Shown: piece after piece, positions 1 to 12,400 of the stretch | Layout of the letters: each line of letters opens with the position of its first letter | How positions within the stretch are numbered: position 1 is the stretch's first letter | Notes under the pieces: model-generated | The model's input: only the letters and a program-made list of their open reading frames with translations | Told to the model about the DNA's origin: nothing | Databases searched by the model: none | Program-made: the position numbers and the translations under genes | Assembly: GCA_911728435.2 (NCBI GenBank) | Contig: OU452200.1 | Coordinates: 2,757,130 to 2,821,129, forward strand | Origin: Apoderus coryli | Taxonomy: Eukaryota; Arthropoda; Insecta; Coleoptera; Attelabidae | Length of the DNA stretch: 64,000 nt | Direction: 5' to 3'

Positions 1-898
1 ACTGTGACGTTGAAATAATTGCTTACATAGCAACAGGTGAATCCTTCAGTGAACTACTATCAATCTAATGAATCTTATACGCATATTATTCATTCACACA
101 TAAATTTTTTTGTTTGAACCTTTTATAATTTGTAATTTGCTTATAAGACTAGGTAATTAGAAAAAGATGATTCTTGTATAAATAGGAATGGGTGTATAAT
201 ATAGATTAAGGCGGTGTCCATCAGGTAATAATAATGGATTGGTAGGTACACACGTTGTGTTAAACCGTTACTAATTGAAAAACAAAAGGTCCATTAATTT
301 TAAATTAACGGAAGAAGTTATTAAGTTTGATGTTGTGCTCTCATATAAGGAGTTAATATGAGAACATTCTTATATTATATTATGAATTAATCTATTTTCT
401 CTCATGAGTTTTTTTCTTGTTATTATCTAGATAAAATTTTTACTATTTTTTTTTTGACTATACACAATTGATTAATTATAAATCTAGAACTGTATCGTTT
501 TAATTTTAAATAACGTTAAAATAGGTTTTAAAGCTGTTTGATCAGTCCTTAGTTGAAAACAGGCTCTTTCATGTCTTATGCCGTCGCATTTGGGCACTGT
601 GATAAAGCAGCCTTAATTGTCAAGTAATGTGCATTTGAAAATATATACGACATAGTAAATCCTGAATCAATTTATTTCTTAAAAAATGACAAACAACGCA
701 GTGGCGGTTCGTGGGTAATTTTATTAGGTAGGCACTAAGTAAAAAATGGATGTGAAGAAAAAGGTACCGCAGGCGATTTTTCTTTAGATTGTCAAGGTCA
801 AGCGCCTGAGATGAAAAGTAGAAAATTATCAAGGTAAAAAAGAACACCTTAAAATACGGGTTTCGTAAGGTAAATCCTTTTCTTTTTTATTTTTAAAA
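1..898. other. AT-rich non-coding stretch
   Basis: I see no gene, RNA or clear repeat boundary here. Short open frames exist but have no recognisable motif or codon pattern. Confidence 0.5.
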
Positions 899-1227
899 AT
901 TTTATTGTAAAGGGTTTTCCAATAAGAGGTGTTATTTTGAATAGCCCGCTATTTCGGTATATGTCACTTTTGGAGCTGTGATTTTTTGACATTTGACAAG
1001 TAGAACCTACGCTATTAATAAAAATGGAACGATACACGTTTCATAGCCCGCTATTTCGGTATATGTCACTTTTGGAGCTGTGATTTTTTGACATTTGACA
1101 AGTAGAACCTACGCTATTAATAAAAATGGAACGATACACGTTTCAACAACGCATTGAAATTACTAAAATTCACTTCTTCCTTTGAATATCAAAATAAAAC
1201 ACCTCTTATTGGAAAACCCTTTATTAC
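899..1227. mobile_element. MITE with internal 102-bp tandem duplication
   Basis: Inverted ends contain AGGGTTTTCCAATAAGAGGT (about 912-931) and its reverse complement near 1200-1220, so the arms are roughly 35-40 bp. The interior is mostly two head-to-tail copies of a 102-bp unit (941-1042 and 1043-1144) that look identical. There is no coding capacity. The class is not certain; the small size and terminal repeats make it a non-autonomous DNA transposon. Confidence 0.65.
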
Positions 1228-2316
1228 ATATCCCGCTTTTCATCCTTAATAATTGTTTTGAAATTCAATCCCAATAATTTGATTGCAACGAATTCAAGAG
1301 TTGATATTTTGTAATATAAATTATGATGCACGCCACTGTTAGATCAGTAAAAATATCATTTTCCGCTGGCCATCAAAATGTAAAAGGCGAGGTGATTATA
1401 ATCGTGTTGCCTTAAATCGTGCATTAATCAAGAAAAGGAGGCATAATTAAGAGTTCTCCATGCACCATATAATAAATAATAATCTGTAATATTAATACAA
1501 CAATCCGATGAATAGCATTCCAAGTTTGCGGGGTGCTTCTTCTACCTCTTTTTATAATAATACTTCACTTCTTTCGTTCGTCTTCTTAATGCCACCGAAT
1601 ATTATACAACAACGCAGACTGACGTGTTGTGTATGTCGACATTAATTAATTAACTTTTGCCGAGCCCTGATATCAGGGGCGGAACAATCATAACGATTCA
1701 CCGGAAACAGGTAGGTACTCACAATCTCAATCACAAAAATGCTTATCTATCTCTTTCTCAACGGAGAGGATGGATAAAAGAAAAAACTTACTTACGTATA
1801 TTTTACTCAATAGTGAGGGGTTCTATTTCACTAAATAAAATCTTCTTTATTAAGAAAAACTAAAAATCAAACAATAACAACTTTATTCTACATGTTTTCA
1901 ATCGAGAAACCAAAACAAAATCTATATTCTTTTAATGTCAATGGCATCTACGTCTATTTGACTTTTAACTGTCGCTAACCACACACTGTTGCCACTGCAC
2001 TCCTTATATTCCACTAGACCACAAAACATAGGTACCCCCTTGTTTTGTGTACTAGACATTATAGAGGAGAGACCACAATAATAGCTATCTCCGTTAATTT
2101 TGATCCCGCACAGTATAGTCATATAGTTTAAATTAGCACAGTTGTAGCATTTTCTGAATCATCAGATTAAGGTGCCAGAAATGTCAATCCATTGTCAACA
2201 TTTTGACATATGATTAATTATTTTAACTGGAACATCCTGGATTTGAAATGAAATGCGTCGACTCCACAAAATACAATTTATAATTGTTCTTCTAGTAGGT
2301 ACGTTGAATGGATTAA
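1228..2316. other. Non-coding stretch, nothing recognised
   Basis: No gene, RNA or repeat boundary was identified. Short open frames around 1657-1863 and 1922-2122 show no family motif. Confidence 0.45.
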
Positions 2317-2828
2317 TAACGTGCGTAATACCTACATGGTTTATCAGAAATATCAAATGTACATAAAAAACGGCTGAATATATATACAATTACACATTAA
2401 TTATCGTAAGAATTGTCATTCAAACACCATTTTGTAGAAACATTTTCAAGTCTATATTAGGTATAAAATTCTATCGTAAAATGTGGTAAAATTAATTGGA
2501 CTTAAATGATACAAGAAATTCAAAAATATGAGATTCTTCACATTTTCCAGCTTATTTTTGTATATCATAATTGGTACGTGAATTTTAAATAAGCTGGAAA
2601 ATGTGAAGAATCTCATATTTTTGAATTTCTTGTATCATTTAAGTCCAATTAATTTTACCACATTTTACAATAGAATTTTATACCTAATATAGACTTGAAA
2701 ATGTTTCTACAAAATGGTGTTTGAATGACAATTCTTACGATAATTAATGTGTAATTGTATATATATTCAGCCGTTTTTTATGTACATTTGATATTTCTGA
2801 TAAACCATGTAGGTATTACGTACGTTAT
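2317..2828. repeat. Near-perfect 0.5 kb palindrome
   Basis: Arms 2317-2557 and 2587-2828 are reverse complements over about 241 nt with only a few differences (for example GTGCGTAATA against TACGTACG-type changes at the outer end). The spacer is only 29 nt. Such a structure could extrude a cruciform or transcribe into a long hairpin. It may be a foldback-type non-autonomous element or a local inverted duplication. Confidence 0.8.
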
Positions 2829-3817
2829 ATATATATATATATAATTTGACTAGGTATAAGAAGCTTTACTACATTGTACCTTCTATAATTAAATTTTATG
2901 AAATGGAGAATGTAGTACAAACAGTGTTGTTCCTTGAGATTTTTTGAGTGTACATTTGTCAACGTTGCAATAGCGCCACTTTTCCGACAATGGTGCCAGA
3001 TTTACAAAAAATCATTTTAAATTAAAATTGTAAATCATACAGAGAGAAATTCTCTCTCCTCAAACTCCCAATTAAACAATCGCATTTATGTTGAATAAAG
3101 TAATAATTTGGTTAGTCGCGGGGTGGATATTTTGTGTAAAAGATCAATTATTATGATTGTGCCATTTTTACCAAAGAGGTGCCAGTGTGCCAAAGGATTG
3201 GGCCACTTTTGGCACAATTGTGCAGCCTGGAACAACCCCGAGTACAAATAACAAATGGCAGTGCGAGAATGACGTTGTTAGCCTATGATCAACGGCATCA
3301 AAAGGAACAACATAAATATAAATTAACTGATATAAGTACGATCGTGAAAAGATATTTAAAAAGTCAAAGAATTTATGTAAATACGAGATTGAAAAAGGTC
3401 AAACTGAATCTCCACACACCAAGAAACTCCCTGCAAATTGATATTGGAATGACTTGATTGAAATAATAAGAAGAGTAACATGGTGTGTTGACAATAAGGT
3501 AGGGGTGAATTAAATGAATCATAATAGATTAATGCGAATGGCAGAGAATTTCATTTCATATTCTATATAGGTAGGTACTTCGCGCAAATATGGTTATCTT
3601 TCATGAAAATCCTATACTTCGTTTTCTTAATGGGTAGAACTTTTTATTCTGAAATCAAATATATAGGTCTGCTTTATTGAGGTTATGTTCAGTAGCTTTC
3701 GAAAAATATACATTTTTGCAGCTGTAGCAGGCTATTTATGACAGTGATGATTTCTGTTTATTAAAGATATGAACACACTAAACTAAAATAAGAAACTGTT
3801 CAAAATTGTCCCCATTT
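2829..3817. other. Non-coding stretch with a short (AT)n tract
   Basis: An (AT)n microsatellite of about 18 bp sits at 2825-2843. The 92-codon open frame at 3179-3457 shows no known motif and I do not support it as a gene. Confidence 0.45.
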
Positions 3818-4340
3818 AAGGCGGGTTTAGCCAACTAATAATGCATAATTTTCCGCTGCGCAGTCAGACGAATTTTATGTGAAAAAGTGTCACTACTCTA
3901 ACGATGTTGCCAGGTTGGTATCTATTCACTATATCGACTGATAGAATGAATAATACAATTTTATGATATTATAAATTTATACAGTGGATGTAATTATTAT
4001 ATCATTGCTGGGGGTAAAATGCTGCGTATGGAAGGTTAGGCGCAGCGGCGCGGTCAGAACATAATTTAGTACAACTATACTGCATGTTTACCTTTTTAAT
4101 TTGAAAGCTATTAAAACATAAACAAGTCCAACGCAAAGGAAAAGCATTATCTTTAAAGACAATGGTAATAGGTTAACCTGCTGTCTAGTCAATTGTCACC
4201 TTTCGCTTTATGCATAAAAGTTATGAGTTGTATAAACACCTATATTTTGTTGTGAATTATCGATTATGCACTACCTATGTATTAAGCATTATTCTTTATG
4301 CATTATGCACTATCCATTATTAGTTGGCTAAACCCGCCTT
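3818..4340. mobile_element. MITE, about 0.52 kb
   Basis: The left end AAGGCGGGTTTAGCCAACTA and the right end (its reverse complement, about 4317-4340) form inverted repeats of about 25 nt. The repeats continue imperfectly into ATGCATAA/TTATGCAT motifs. There is no open reading frame. A further short match to GGCGGG-CTAAA lies at about 4876. Confidence 0.7.
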
Positions 4341-5589
4341 TATATTTATTACACAACATGATTTTATAAATTGTCCCGTGATTGCTGGTTGGTTATTAAG
4401 AATATTAATTTCATGCTCTATTTTTATTTGAATTTGTTGGGGCCATATAAAGTTTAGTCTCAAATATCCCTATAAAAAGTGTCCATTGGGGTTAAATCAC
4501 ATGTTTTGTAATAAAGAAACTGGTGCAAAGTGAAATGCTAACTGCTAAGCGATATTACTATGTTAACAAAATCATGCAATGAAAAACAACTTATTTTGTG
4601 CAAAACTCAATCTCAATGAATAGGTACTACACCATCTTCCTATTTTTTGCAAAGAACAGAGTAGGTAAACGTTCAAATTCACAAAAAATAAACCACCCTA
4701 TTGCTCCTATTAATGATAAATTAATGTTCAAAAACTGGTTAATTTAAAAACCATGTCGGTTCCCTTTACCATGTTTAAAATGAGACAATGGATAAGTAAT
4801 GATGTTTTATTTAGGATATACTTAATAGAAGACATAATATACACAAAAAAAGCCGACCCTGGCATATATGCGATAAAGGCGGGCTAAAACAGCAGCTATA
4901 AAAGCTCTATGTGAATCGACCTCAATCAGAGCGTCAGTGGCGTAGTTCTTTTAATGTTTTTTGTTAGTTTGGGTCACCCTGTAATATCTGAACGAAAGAC
5001 AGACTATTTTAATAAAAAGTAAATCAGTACATTTAATTGAAAACAATATCAATTCAACCATGAAAGAGTAGCAGCTATAAATAATAACAATAATAACGTA
5101 TGGGCAGTGAAGATGGATATAACAAGTAATTAGGCACCTACTACGTATAATAAACAACATTGAAGATTGAGTTAGCAATTAATATTGAATTATTACATGG
5201 ACACGTCCACCAAAGTAGTCTGTATCCTGTAATATGCCTCGCTAGGCAGCATTTCTGCCATGTAGTAACACCCTTTAATGGTCTTTTCGAGTTGTTTTTA
5301 CTTTTATATTACGATCACTTGACATGCCGTTGAGAAACACTGCATCTTGTTTTGATTGATGAATTTCTGTAATTACGTTTTGCATTATTTATTCGCTACA
5401 TAATATCATTTACAAGGGCTGTGTCATAAGTAGGTATATTTAGGTAGATGATTTTAAAACTAAAGTACCTTTTTGGTTGACAAATAAATCCCTACTTCGA
5501 ATTGGTGGCACGTATTTGATGGCTGTAGATATTCCCTTAAACCGGGACAAAAAAGTTTTCTAACAAGACAGCGGCTCACCGCTTTTGGG
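4341..5589. other. Non-coding stretch, nothing recognised
   Basis: No motif-bearing open frame or RNA gene was seen. The right edge runs into the 3' end of a minus-strand LINE. Confidence 0.4.
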
Positions 5590-5689
5590 TTTTTTTTTTT
5601 ATTATTATTATTAGTTAAAGCAGTGAGCGGTTTCCCCATGAAACTACTTTTATACCAATTTATTACGGATAAGAATTTTAAAAGTAGTG

Positions 5690-6097
5690 TGTAATTGTCG
5701 CAGCACCATTTTCCAGTTCACAATCCAAACGATTCTTAAACGCATTGACCGATGGCGCATTTATTGTGTCCTCATTAAGACCGTTCCACATATACACCAC
5801 TCTGTTCGTCAAGAAATTCTTCCTACACATTCGCGCACATCTCTCTTTAGAAAGTTTTTTTAGGGTTGACTTCTCAGTTCTCTTCTGTCGTTAACATGAA
5901 ACATATTAAGTGGTGTGTTATAGTAGTTATTTACAATTTTATAAGTCTGTATCAAGTCGCCACGAAGTCTACGAGCAGCCAGTGTTGTTAAGTTCATTCA
6001 CTTAACAACGTTATTCTTCTTTGCACAAGTTCTAAGAGTTCTATGTCTTTCACATAATAAGGGCTCCACACCGACTGAGGGTACTGCAGAATTGGTC
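5690..6097 (-). pseudogene. CR1-like ORF2 C-terminal remnant
   Basis: In shifting minus-strand frames I read the typical C-terminal blocks of CR1-like LINE ORF2: 'RRLRGDLIQTYKI', then 'KNFLTNRVVYMWNGLNEDT' and 'APSVNAFKNRLD'. At least one frameshift separates them. It is the downstream half of the ORF2 that was split by the transposon at 6107-7391. It is not functional. Confidence 0.75.
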
Positions 6098-6106
6098 GTA
6101 TGTAAC

Positions 6107-7391
6107 AGCATACGTTAATTTCCTTTTATACCGAGCCAATGGGAACGTTCGCCCTTGGAATGTGTTTCCGTGGGTGGCCGTCGCGGATCGGTGGCGTGCA
6201 TTTCGCTTTGTTTTTGCTGTTTGAATATTTTGGCGCCATAAGCTAGTGCTCTGAATAATATAAACAACTAATTCTGTTACTAGATAAAAAGCAAAAAGAA
6301 ACTCGTTTATAACAGCAATTTTTATTGTTACATATAAAATAATAATTTATAAGTTATAGTTGCGAATATTTTTTTTACCCACGAGATCCACAGTAAAAAG
6401 TTGCGAATATTATTGCATTATGGAATCGAAAACTAAAAGGTATATGTATATTAAGCATTAATATCATTTTCGTGAATAAGAACGTAATATAATTTTTGTA
6501 TCAACGTTTTGTAGGATGGATAATGATAAATTACTTTGCCAGATTTGTAAAATAAGTTTTGCTACCAGTGGCACAAGAAATAAGCACTTGAGGAATTTCC
6601 ACGGTGAATTAGTAGATTATGCATGTCATACCAGAAGGAGTCTTCAATTGTAACAGAACTAATTCTAAAGGTTTTTATGCCTATGCTAAATAATTGATAA
6701 CAGAATGCCATTGTTTTATGTAAGGCTATACCAGCTTGTGTAAAAGTCGCAGTATGAAAGCGGGTGGTAGTATACACATTAACGGAACATGCCCTTCTAG
6801 AATTGTCTTACAAAATGGTATGTAATTCAAAAATCATTTATATCATTTCCAAGTCTTCATTGGTTATTTTTCATTACCTAAATTTATTAGGATCGATTAG
6901 AGTTACCTTTATCGTGTTTGTTTGTTAATAAATATGGTTTTTTAGATTTCAAATTTTTGTATTATTTCCAGTCTTTTATTTTTGCTATTCGTTCTTTGAT
7001 CCCAATATCCCAATTTTCGTTGACTTAATTCTAAACATAGTTCCCGGTTGATACAACATAAGCATTATTATAAATTAGTTTAAACAATATGAGCAAAGAT
7101 TAATGTATATTAATCTTTGATATGAGTAAAGCGTATGTATCTACTTTTTAGTATTAGAGGAAGTACAGCTGAATTTCTTAACACACATTATAATTTGTTA
7201 ATTTACACTTACAACTAGGTATATTAGCGTTATAACTGACTCTTGTAACGGTGGCTATGATTACAATGCATTCAGCTTTTGTGATTATTCTGCATATATT
7301 TATGATTATGCTGTATAAACCCGGCTTATAACAGCAGACGCGCGCACGATGATTCTCATTGGCTCGGTATAAAAGGAAATTAACGTATGCT
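6107..7391 (+). mobile_element. DNA transposon with 9-bp target duplication (MULE-like?)
   Basis: The ends are inverted repeats of about 35 bp starting AGCATACGTTAATTTCCTTT, with the reverse complement ending at 7391. The element is flanked by an exact 9-bp direct repeat GTATGTAAC (6098-6106 and 7392-7400), and it splits the coding frame of a CR1-like LINE. A 9-bp duplication is typical of Mutator-like elements. No transposase remains, so the superfamily is an inference. An 8-bp duplication with a slightly different terminus would also fit. Confidence 0.75.
6420..6653 (+). CDS. Small spliced C2H2 zinc-finger ORF in the transposon
   Basis: An ATG at 6420 opens a 20-nt exon ending AAAAG (6439) before GTATAT. 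An acceptor TTTTGTAG allows joining at 6515. The junction keeps the frame and continues M-D-N-D-K-L-L-C to a stop at 6651-6653, about 52 codons in all. Exon 2 contains a C-x2-C-x12-H-x4-H finger ('CQICKISF...HLRNFH'). It is probably the DNA-binding N-terminus of a lost transposase. The splice is predicted only from consensus sites. Without splicing the ATG at 6516 gives a 45-aa frame with the same finger. Confidence 0.45.
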
Positions 7392-7400
7392 GTATGTAAC

Positions 7401-7905
7401 ACTTGTACAATTTTACAATCATAGCGGTGGAGTGGTCATTAAATGCACGTTGTATCAGGTAAGTCATTGAATTTGCTCTCTTGACGACCCTCATAACTTG
7501 CGTTTCCCATTTGAGATCCTCAGATATGACAACACCCAAGTCTTTTTGTTCTGCAACCTCGGTGAGGGGTTGACCATTTATAACAGGCGCGACACGCGGG
7601 TTGTTCTTTCCGAGGTGCATAACCGAACACTTTCCAACATTCAACGTCATCAGCCAGTCACGCGTCCACGGCCCGAAAATCTCCCACCGCATGCTCATAT
7701 TGCGTAACAGGATTGTAACAAATCTTGGCATCATCTGCATAAAACTGTATCTTGGACGGTACAAAAGATGCCAGATCACTGATATATAAGGCAAACACGA
7801 GTGGTCCCAATACCGACCGCGAATAACATCCTCCGATACTGACCCTGGACTTCCGCTTAGTCAGAAATTTTTCTATCCACACAAGCAGATCACCACCCAG
7901 ACCAC
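7401..7905 (-). pseudogene. LINE reverse transcriptase remnant
   Basis: The minus-strand frames read 'GPLVFALYISDLASF', then 'IQFYADDAKICY' (the YADD catalytic box), then 'NVGKCSVMHLGK' and 'EQKDLGVVISEDLKWETQV'. These blocks are the palm and thumb of CR1/Jockey-type reverse transcriptases. One frameshift falls between the YADD block and the NVGKC block. The frame stops at the 9-bp duplication where a DNA transposon inserted. Confidence 0.8.
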
Positions 7906-7913
7906 AGCAATTC

Positions 7914-8580
7914 AGAGAGGCACATCACTGTCAACCTCCTTTAACATTTGAATTATCCGATCTTTCTCATCCCGGACTCTTTCACTTTTATCTACGCATC
8001 CCGATTCCGAAACGCCACGTTGTGTTTTCTATTTTCCCGATCTTCCAATCCTTTTATCATTGGTTCCAGCTTAGGTAAGCCAGCCTGTCAACGGGGGTGA
8101 AGATAGCTGCGCCTCGGTGACAGTCTGCCCATGCTTTTCAATTTTTTCAACCTTGATTTTTATTTCATTAATATCTGCTCTAATTTCCGTGATATCCATG
8201 CCAGAAGCTTTATGAGCAGACTGAGCACGCGTTTTGGCAATTAACACTTGCGATTCCAGATCAACAACTCTACGATTACTCTCCAATATCTCGGATTTCA
8301 GCAATTTGCTTTCATTTTCAATATTGCCTTCGGAAGCCGATCGTTCTTGGCTTGCAGAGACCTCTCCGTCCTTTTGTCTCATATCATCCAGCTCCTTCTT
8401 CATTTGATTAAATTCAGACTCCACTTGCTCCAACTTAAATCCAAAATACGCCATCAGACGCACACAGTTCTCATTTTTTTGAGATTTAAATTCTATTAGT
8501 AAAGCTTGAACGATCTCTTGAATCTGTTGTTTAAGAGTTGGAGTGTCTACAATAATTAGTCTTCTGTTTTAATCAACACA
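7914..8580 (-). pseudogene. LINE ORF1 remnant with coiled coil
   Basis: A minus-strand frame (8463 to 8071, extendable upstream to about 8560) is rich in E, K, Q, L and S with heptad-like spacing ('LKSEILESNRRVVDLESQ'), as in ORF1 coiled coils of CR1/L1-like LINEs. After a frame break, 7914-8000 reads 'KSERVRDEKDRIIQMLKEV', a block found near the end of CR1-type ORF1 proteins. There is no zinc knuckle. It is degraded and non-functional. Confidence 0.55.
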
Positions 8581-8857
8581 ATTTGCAGGAGTATCAAACC
8601 AAATTTTCCCGTTCAAAAATTTTAAAAATCGATCAATTCAATCTCTCTCAAAACCCAAAAAAACCGCGGAGCAATATCTCTACACTCACCATACACACGT
8701 TTACTTTTGTGACGCTTAATAAAATGCGTTTGAATAAAAATGTCGATTACAAATTTACTGTTAAATGCGAATGAGAGTTGTACTTAGCTTATAGGGGTCG
8801 CAAAAAATCCAACTAGGATAATTTCAAGGTTGCTTGGGGACTTTGAGCTATAGGGGT

Positions 8858-9022
8858 GGTTTCATAAACATGTTTTTAGAGCAACATTGGCTTCATAACA
8901 TTTAGAGAGGATCGAAAGCTGAACAACTATACCTTATGCTTTTTTTTAGCTCTAATAATAGCTTTCAATTCTCTATAACTGTTATGAAGGCGATTTTGCT
9001 CTAAAAACATATTTATGAAACC
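8858..9022. mobile_element. 165-bp MITE with AGGGGT target duplication
   Basis: The ends GGTTTCATAAACATGTTTTT and its reverse complement (8979-9022) form arms of about 44 bp. Exact direct repeats AGGGGT flank it at 8852-8857 and 9023-9028. There is no coding capacity. It lies just downstream of the DDX31 terminator region. Confidence 0.75.
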
Positions 9023-9359
9023 AGGGGTTCGTGTGCGATTTTTTGGCTTTATACTCAGGAGCAAGCAACATTGAAAATATCATCCTGTTTGCATTTTTAG
9101 CACAACCGACAACTTCCTTGAAGTAAAAATCAATTTTAATTGTGGCTTAAATGTCAAAATTTTGAAAGACGGTATGGAAAAAAAAGTCCTCGCAAAAATA
9201 GAGAGCCAGCATAGAAAACTTTACCCCCTACCTCATTTGAAGAGGGCACACAAATTTGTATTACTTTGGAGCAGTTAATCTCTAGTTGGAGCTCGCTTTG
9301 TCGAAGCCTGTATTTTTATAATCCCTACAAATAAATGAAAATCGATTTTTAAAAAATAA

Positions 9360-9365
9360 TTTATT
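9360..9365 (-). promoter_or_regulatory. DDX31: Poly(A) signal of DDX31-like gene
   Basis: AATAAA reads on the minus strand 14 nt after the TAA stop of the last exon. This supports the terminal exon call. Confidence 0.75.
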
Positions 9366-9378
9366 GACTACTTTGTTG

Positions 9379-9496
9379 TTATAATTTTTTTTTCGACTTT
9401 TTCTTCACAGGTTCTAGTCCACTAGAATATTCTGATGTCGCCAAACTAAGTGATTTCCTTTTCCTTTTGGGTGCAGCAACTTTCTTCTGGATATCA
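9379..9496 (-). CDS. DDX31: DDX31-like exon 8 (last)
   Basis: It follows acceptor TTGTTCCAG. The first T completes codon 694 begun by AG at the end of exon 7. It encodes a basic tail containing KKVAAPKRKRKS and SEYSSG, ending KKKSKKKL and stop TAA at 9381-9379. A SEYSSG-type motif near the C-terminus is also known in vertebrate DDX31. The exon is too short to stand out alone. Phase, acceptor, poly(A) signal and the SEYSSG match support it. Confidence 0.82.
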
Positions 9497-12400
9497 CTGG
9501 AACAAATTTGAATAAAATAAAAAAGTGACGTTTCGTAAATTTATTTTTGCATCCTCAGGACACTTAACATCATAGTACGAAATTCACAGTTTATTAGTAT
9601 TATGAAGTACTCAGATTTTCCATGTCCGCTCTGCATTGTTGAATATATTATGTTGATCTAAGATTAGGGTAGGATTAGATTTAAAGAGAAAATTCTCTGT
9701 TCGTTCTTATTATGAATAAACAACAAAAATTACAATTTTAACATATTTTTAACACAATTAAGACCATTCTTCATAACCTACGTTTCGGCGTTTTCGCCTT
9801 CGTCAGGTAGAAGATTTTTTTAATTAAATGAAAAACTCCACACTGTGTCTTTGTGAGTTGAAGACCGTCCTCGAGAACTCCATGGAGTCGAAGTTGAACT
9901 TAAAAACATCCATCAATTCGGACACATACCTAATATGTTTTTAAGGAATGTGCGCTGCACTCTCTCCAATCTGTCAAAGTGGACATGATAAATTATTTCT
10001 CCGAGCATCTTTCCAAGGGTTCATGGGGTGCCAGTCCTTTATAAAATATCATGGATTAACATTTTTCGATATTCGTTGGCAGTACACCACCGATGAAACA
10101 AGGTTTATTATATAATTGGAAATACCTTCAAATCATCCACAAACAGAAGAGAATTACTCGAAATATCCGAGACAGAATATAGCAAAAATGAACGGAGCAA
10201 GACTGCTTCCCTGAGGAGCTCCACTTGTAGTAGAGAACTGGCAAGATCTAAAACCGTTATATTGAACGAACTGGCTCTTGTCAGAGAGGTAAGAATCAAA
10301 ACTCTCAAGAATCTTGTACATTTTTAATTTTATTATGATATGATCCAAACGATCAAAAGCCTTAGAAAAGTATGTGTAAATGGTGTCAATCTGTTTGCGT
10401 CGACCAAAACCTGGAATTGTAGTTTGAGGAAATTCCACCAAGTTTGTTACGGTTAAACGTCTTGAAGTATCAGAGACACAGAACAAACTCGCGCCAATTA
10501 TCAGGCAGTGGGAAACGTATTTAAGGGAAATGGCCAGCACACACGCACAATCCAAAATAATGAAAGAGGGAACGTTGTTGCAGCCCGAAGTTAATTGTGG
10601 TTTAAGTGTTCTCATAGCTTTTAGCATGTCATCAAAGGTAATACTACCCATTGTAATAAAGTCATCCCCAATTGATTAGAACAGATGCATTAGCGGGAAC
10701 AAATAAACTTTCAAAGTAGTCCGCGAAAGCATTGACTATAGTATCTGGAGTTGATAGTATCAAATGGAGTGATCATCACCACCTCCAATTAACTTGAAGG
10801 TGCTAGAATTGGCATAAGGAAAAAATCTTACAGATTAGTAAGGAAGAGAGATAACTATTGAAATCATACAAGGCGGGGAATATTAACTAAAAGCGTGCTG
10901 CACACAAACAGCCCACAACGAAGATTAATTATTTCTACATAACCCTCCTCAGGGCCTCATTATTTACACACAAAAATAAAAAAAAATCTATAAAATATAT
11001 TTTTTGACGGTTTCACGTTCATGTTGGTTTTTATTATTTTTAATTCTTTTTTTTTTTGTTGTTATTTTTATATAAACTGTGTCCAAGATAAGATTGGAAT
11101 CTTGGAAACGGTAGGAGTTACAATGTTGGTTAAATTAGAGAAAAGTTGTACAATTTAAACACCTTTTAAATGGCGATTTCAAAAGTAAAGTAACTTTAGC
11201 CGCTTTCCAGAATTTTTGAAAAAAATCGATTTTTGCGATTTAAGGTTTTATTAATTTTTGACATTAGTTTTACAGATATAAAAAAATTAAAAGCACTTTC
11301 TCATTGTTACTTTTTGAGGAGAATAAGATGGCATTTTCAAATTTTCACTAAGGCGTTTCGTTTTTGAAAAACCATCATCAACTTAGTTTTTTTAATTACG
11401 GCCCTGGATTTTTTATTGTTAAATTGAAAGCCATTTTCAATTCCAAAAATTATTCAAGCAAAATCGCCTGAGTTTGGCACTTGACACACTGACTGAATGC
11501 AGAGTAGTAGGTTTTGCAAAAACATTCTTTCGTCGTTACTCACAATTATTTATTATGGTTTGACAATTTATTTCTGGCTCAGTTTTTTAAATTTAGTTGC
11601 AAATTTTGTGCTTTTTGTGTTATTAAAAACGCCTTTCTCAGATGCATGTTTTACGCAAAATAAGTGCCAAACTATGGTGTTTTTTCTTGAAAACCTATAA
11701 ATAAACAGGTAAAAACACTTGTTTAGACCATTAGATGTGATATACCACCTATTTTTTTAATTCAAAATGGCTTTAAATTTAAAAATAAAAAATCCATGAC
11801 CGTATTTAAAAAAAACAAGTTGATGATGGTTTTTCAAAAACGAAACGTCGTAGTGAAAATTTGTAAACGCCATCTTATTCTCCTCAACAAACAAGAGTAA
11901 GAAAGTGCTTTTAATTTTTTTATATCTGTAAAAATAACGTCAGAAATAAATAAAAACGAAAATTGCAAAAAATAGTTTTTTCAAAAATTCGCGAAAACGA
12001 CTGAAGTTAGTTTACTTTTGAAAACACCATTTAAAAGGTGTTTAAATTGTACAACAAATTTAATTATCTTGGATACAGTGTATGAATGACTTAAATAAGG
12101 CCCTGAACTCACTTTCAAGACACATTTCGACATTGTGAAAGCACAAATGACACCAAGGGTAATTTTAGGTGATTTTACGGATAATGAAAAGAGTAGAAGA
12201 GAATAAAAAAGAAACAATAACGGCTGCATAGAAATTGATTAATGAATGGGAGTCATTATCGTGTTAAAGCGCATCGTGGTGTATTTGATATGCACGTTTA
12301 AAGCAACATATCGGTATTACTGGCAGGGGCGTCTAGTGAGACTTTTCAACCCCAAGAATTCCAGAAAAAATCGTGCTGCCATTGTGTGAACGAACTCAAA

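Larger units (their letters stand above)
5590..8610 (-). mobile_element. CR1-like LINE relic, minus strand, interrupted
   Basis: Read on the minus strand this is a degraded non-LTR retrotransposon. From 5' to 3' it holds an ORF1 coiled-coil remnant (about 8580-7914), a reverse transcriptase remnant (about 7930-7401), a 1.3 kb DNA transposon inserted at 7391-6107, then the rest of the ORF2 C-terminus (about 6097-5690). A tail of TAATAATAATAAAAAAA type lies at about 5590-5612. Reverse transcriptase motifs 1-4 are missing, so a large internal deletion lies between ORF1 and the YADD block. Confidence 0.75.

Noticed and set aside
7498..7789. Plus-strand open frames in the LINE reverse transcriptase region
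   Set aside because: They are antisense shadows of the minus-strand reverse transcriptase, whose YADD box and flanking blocks are recognisable.
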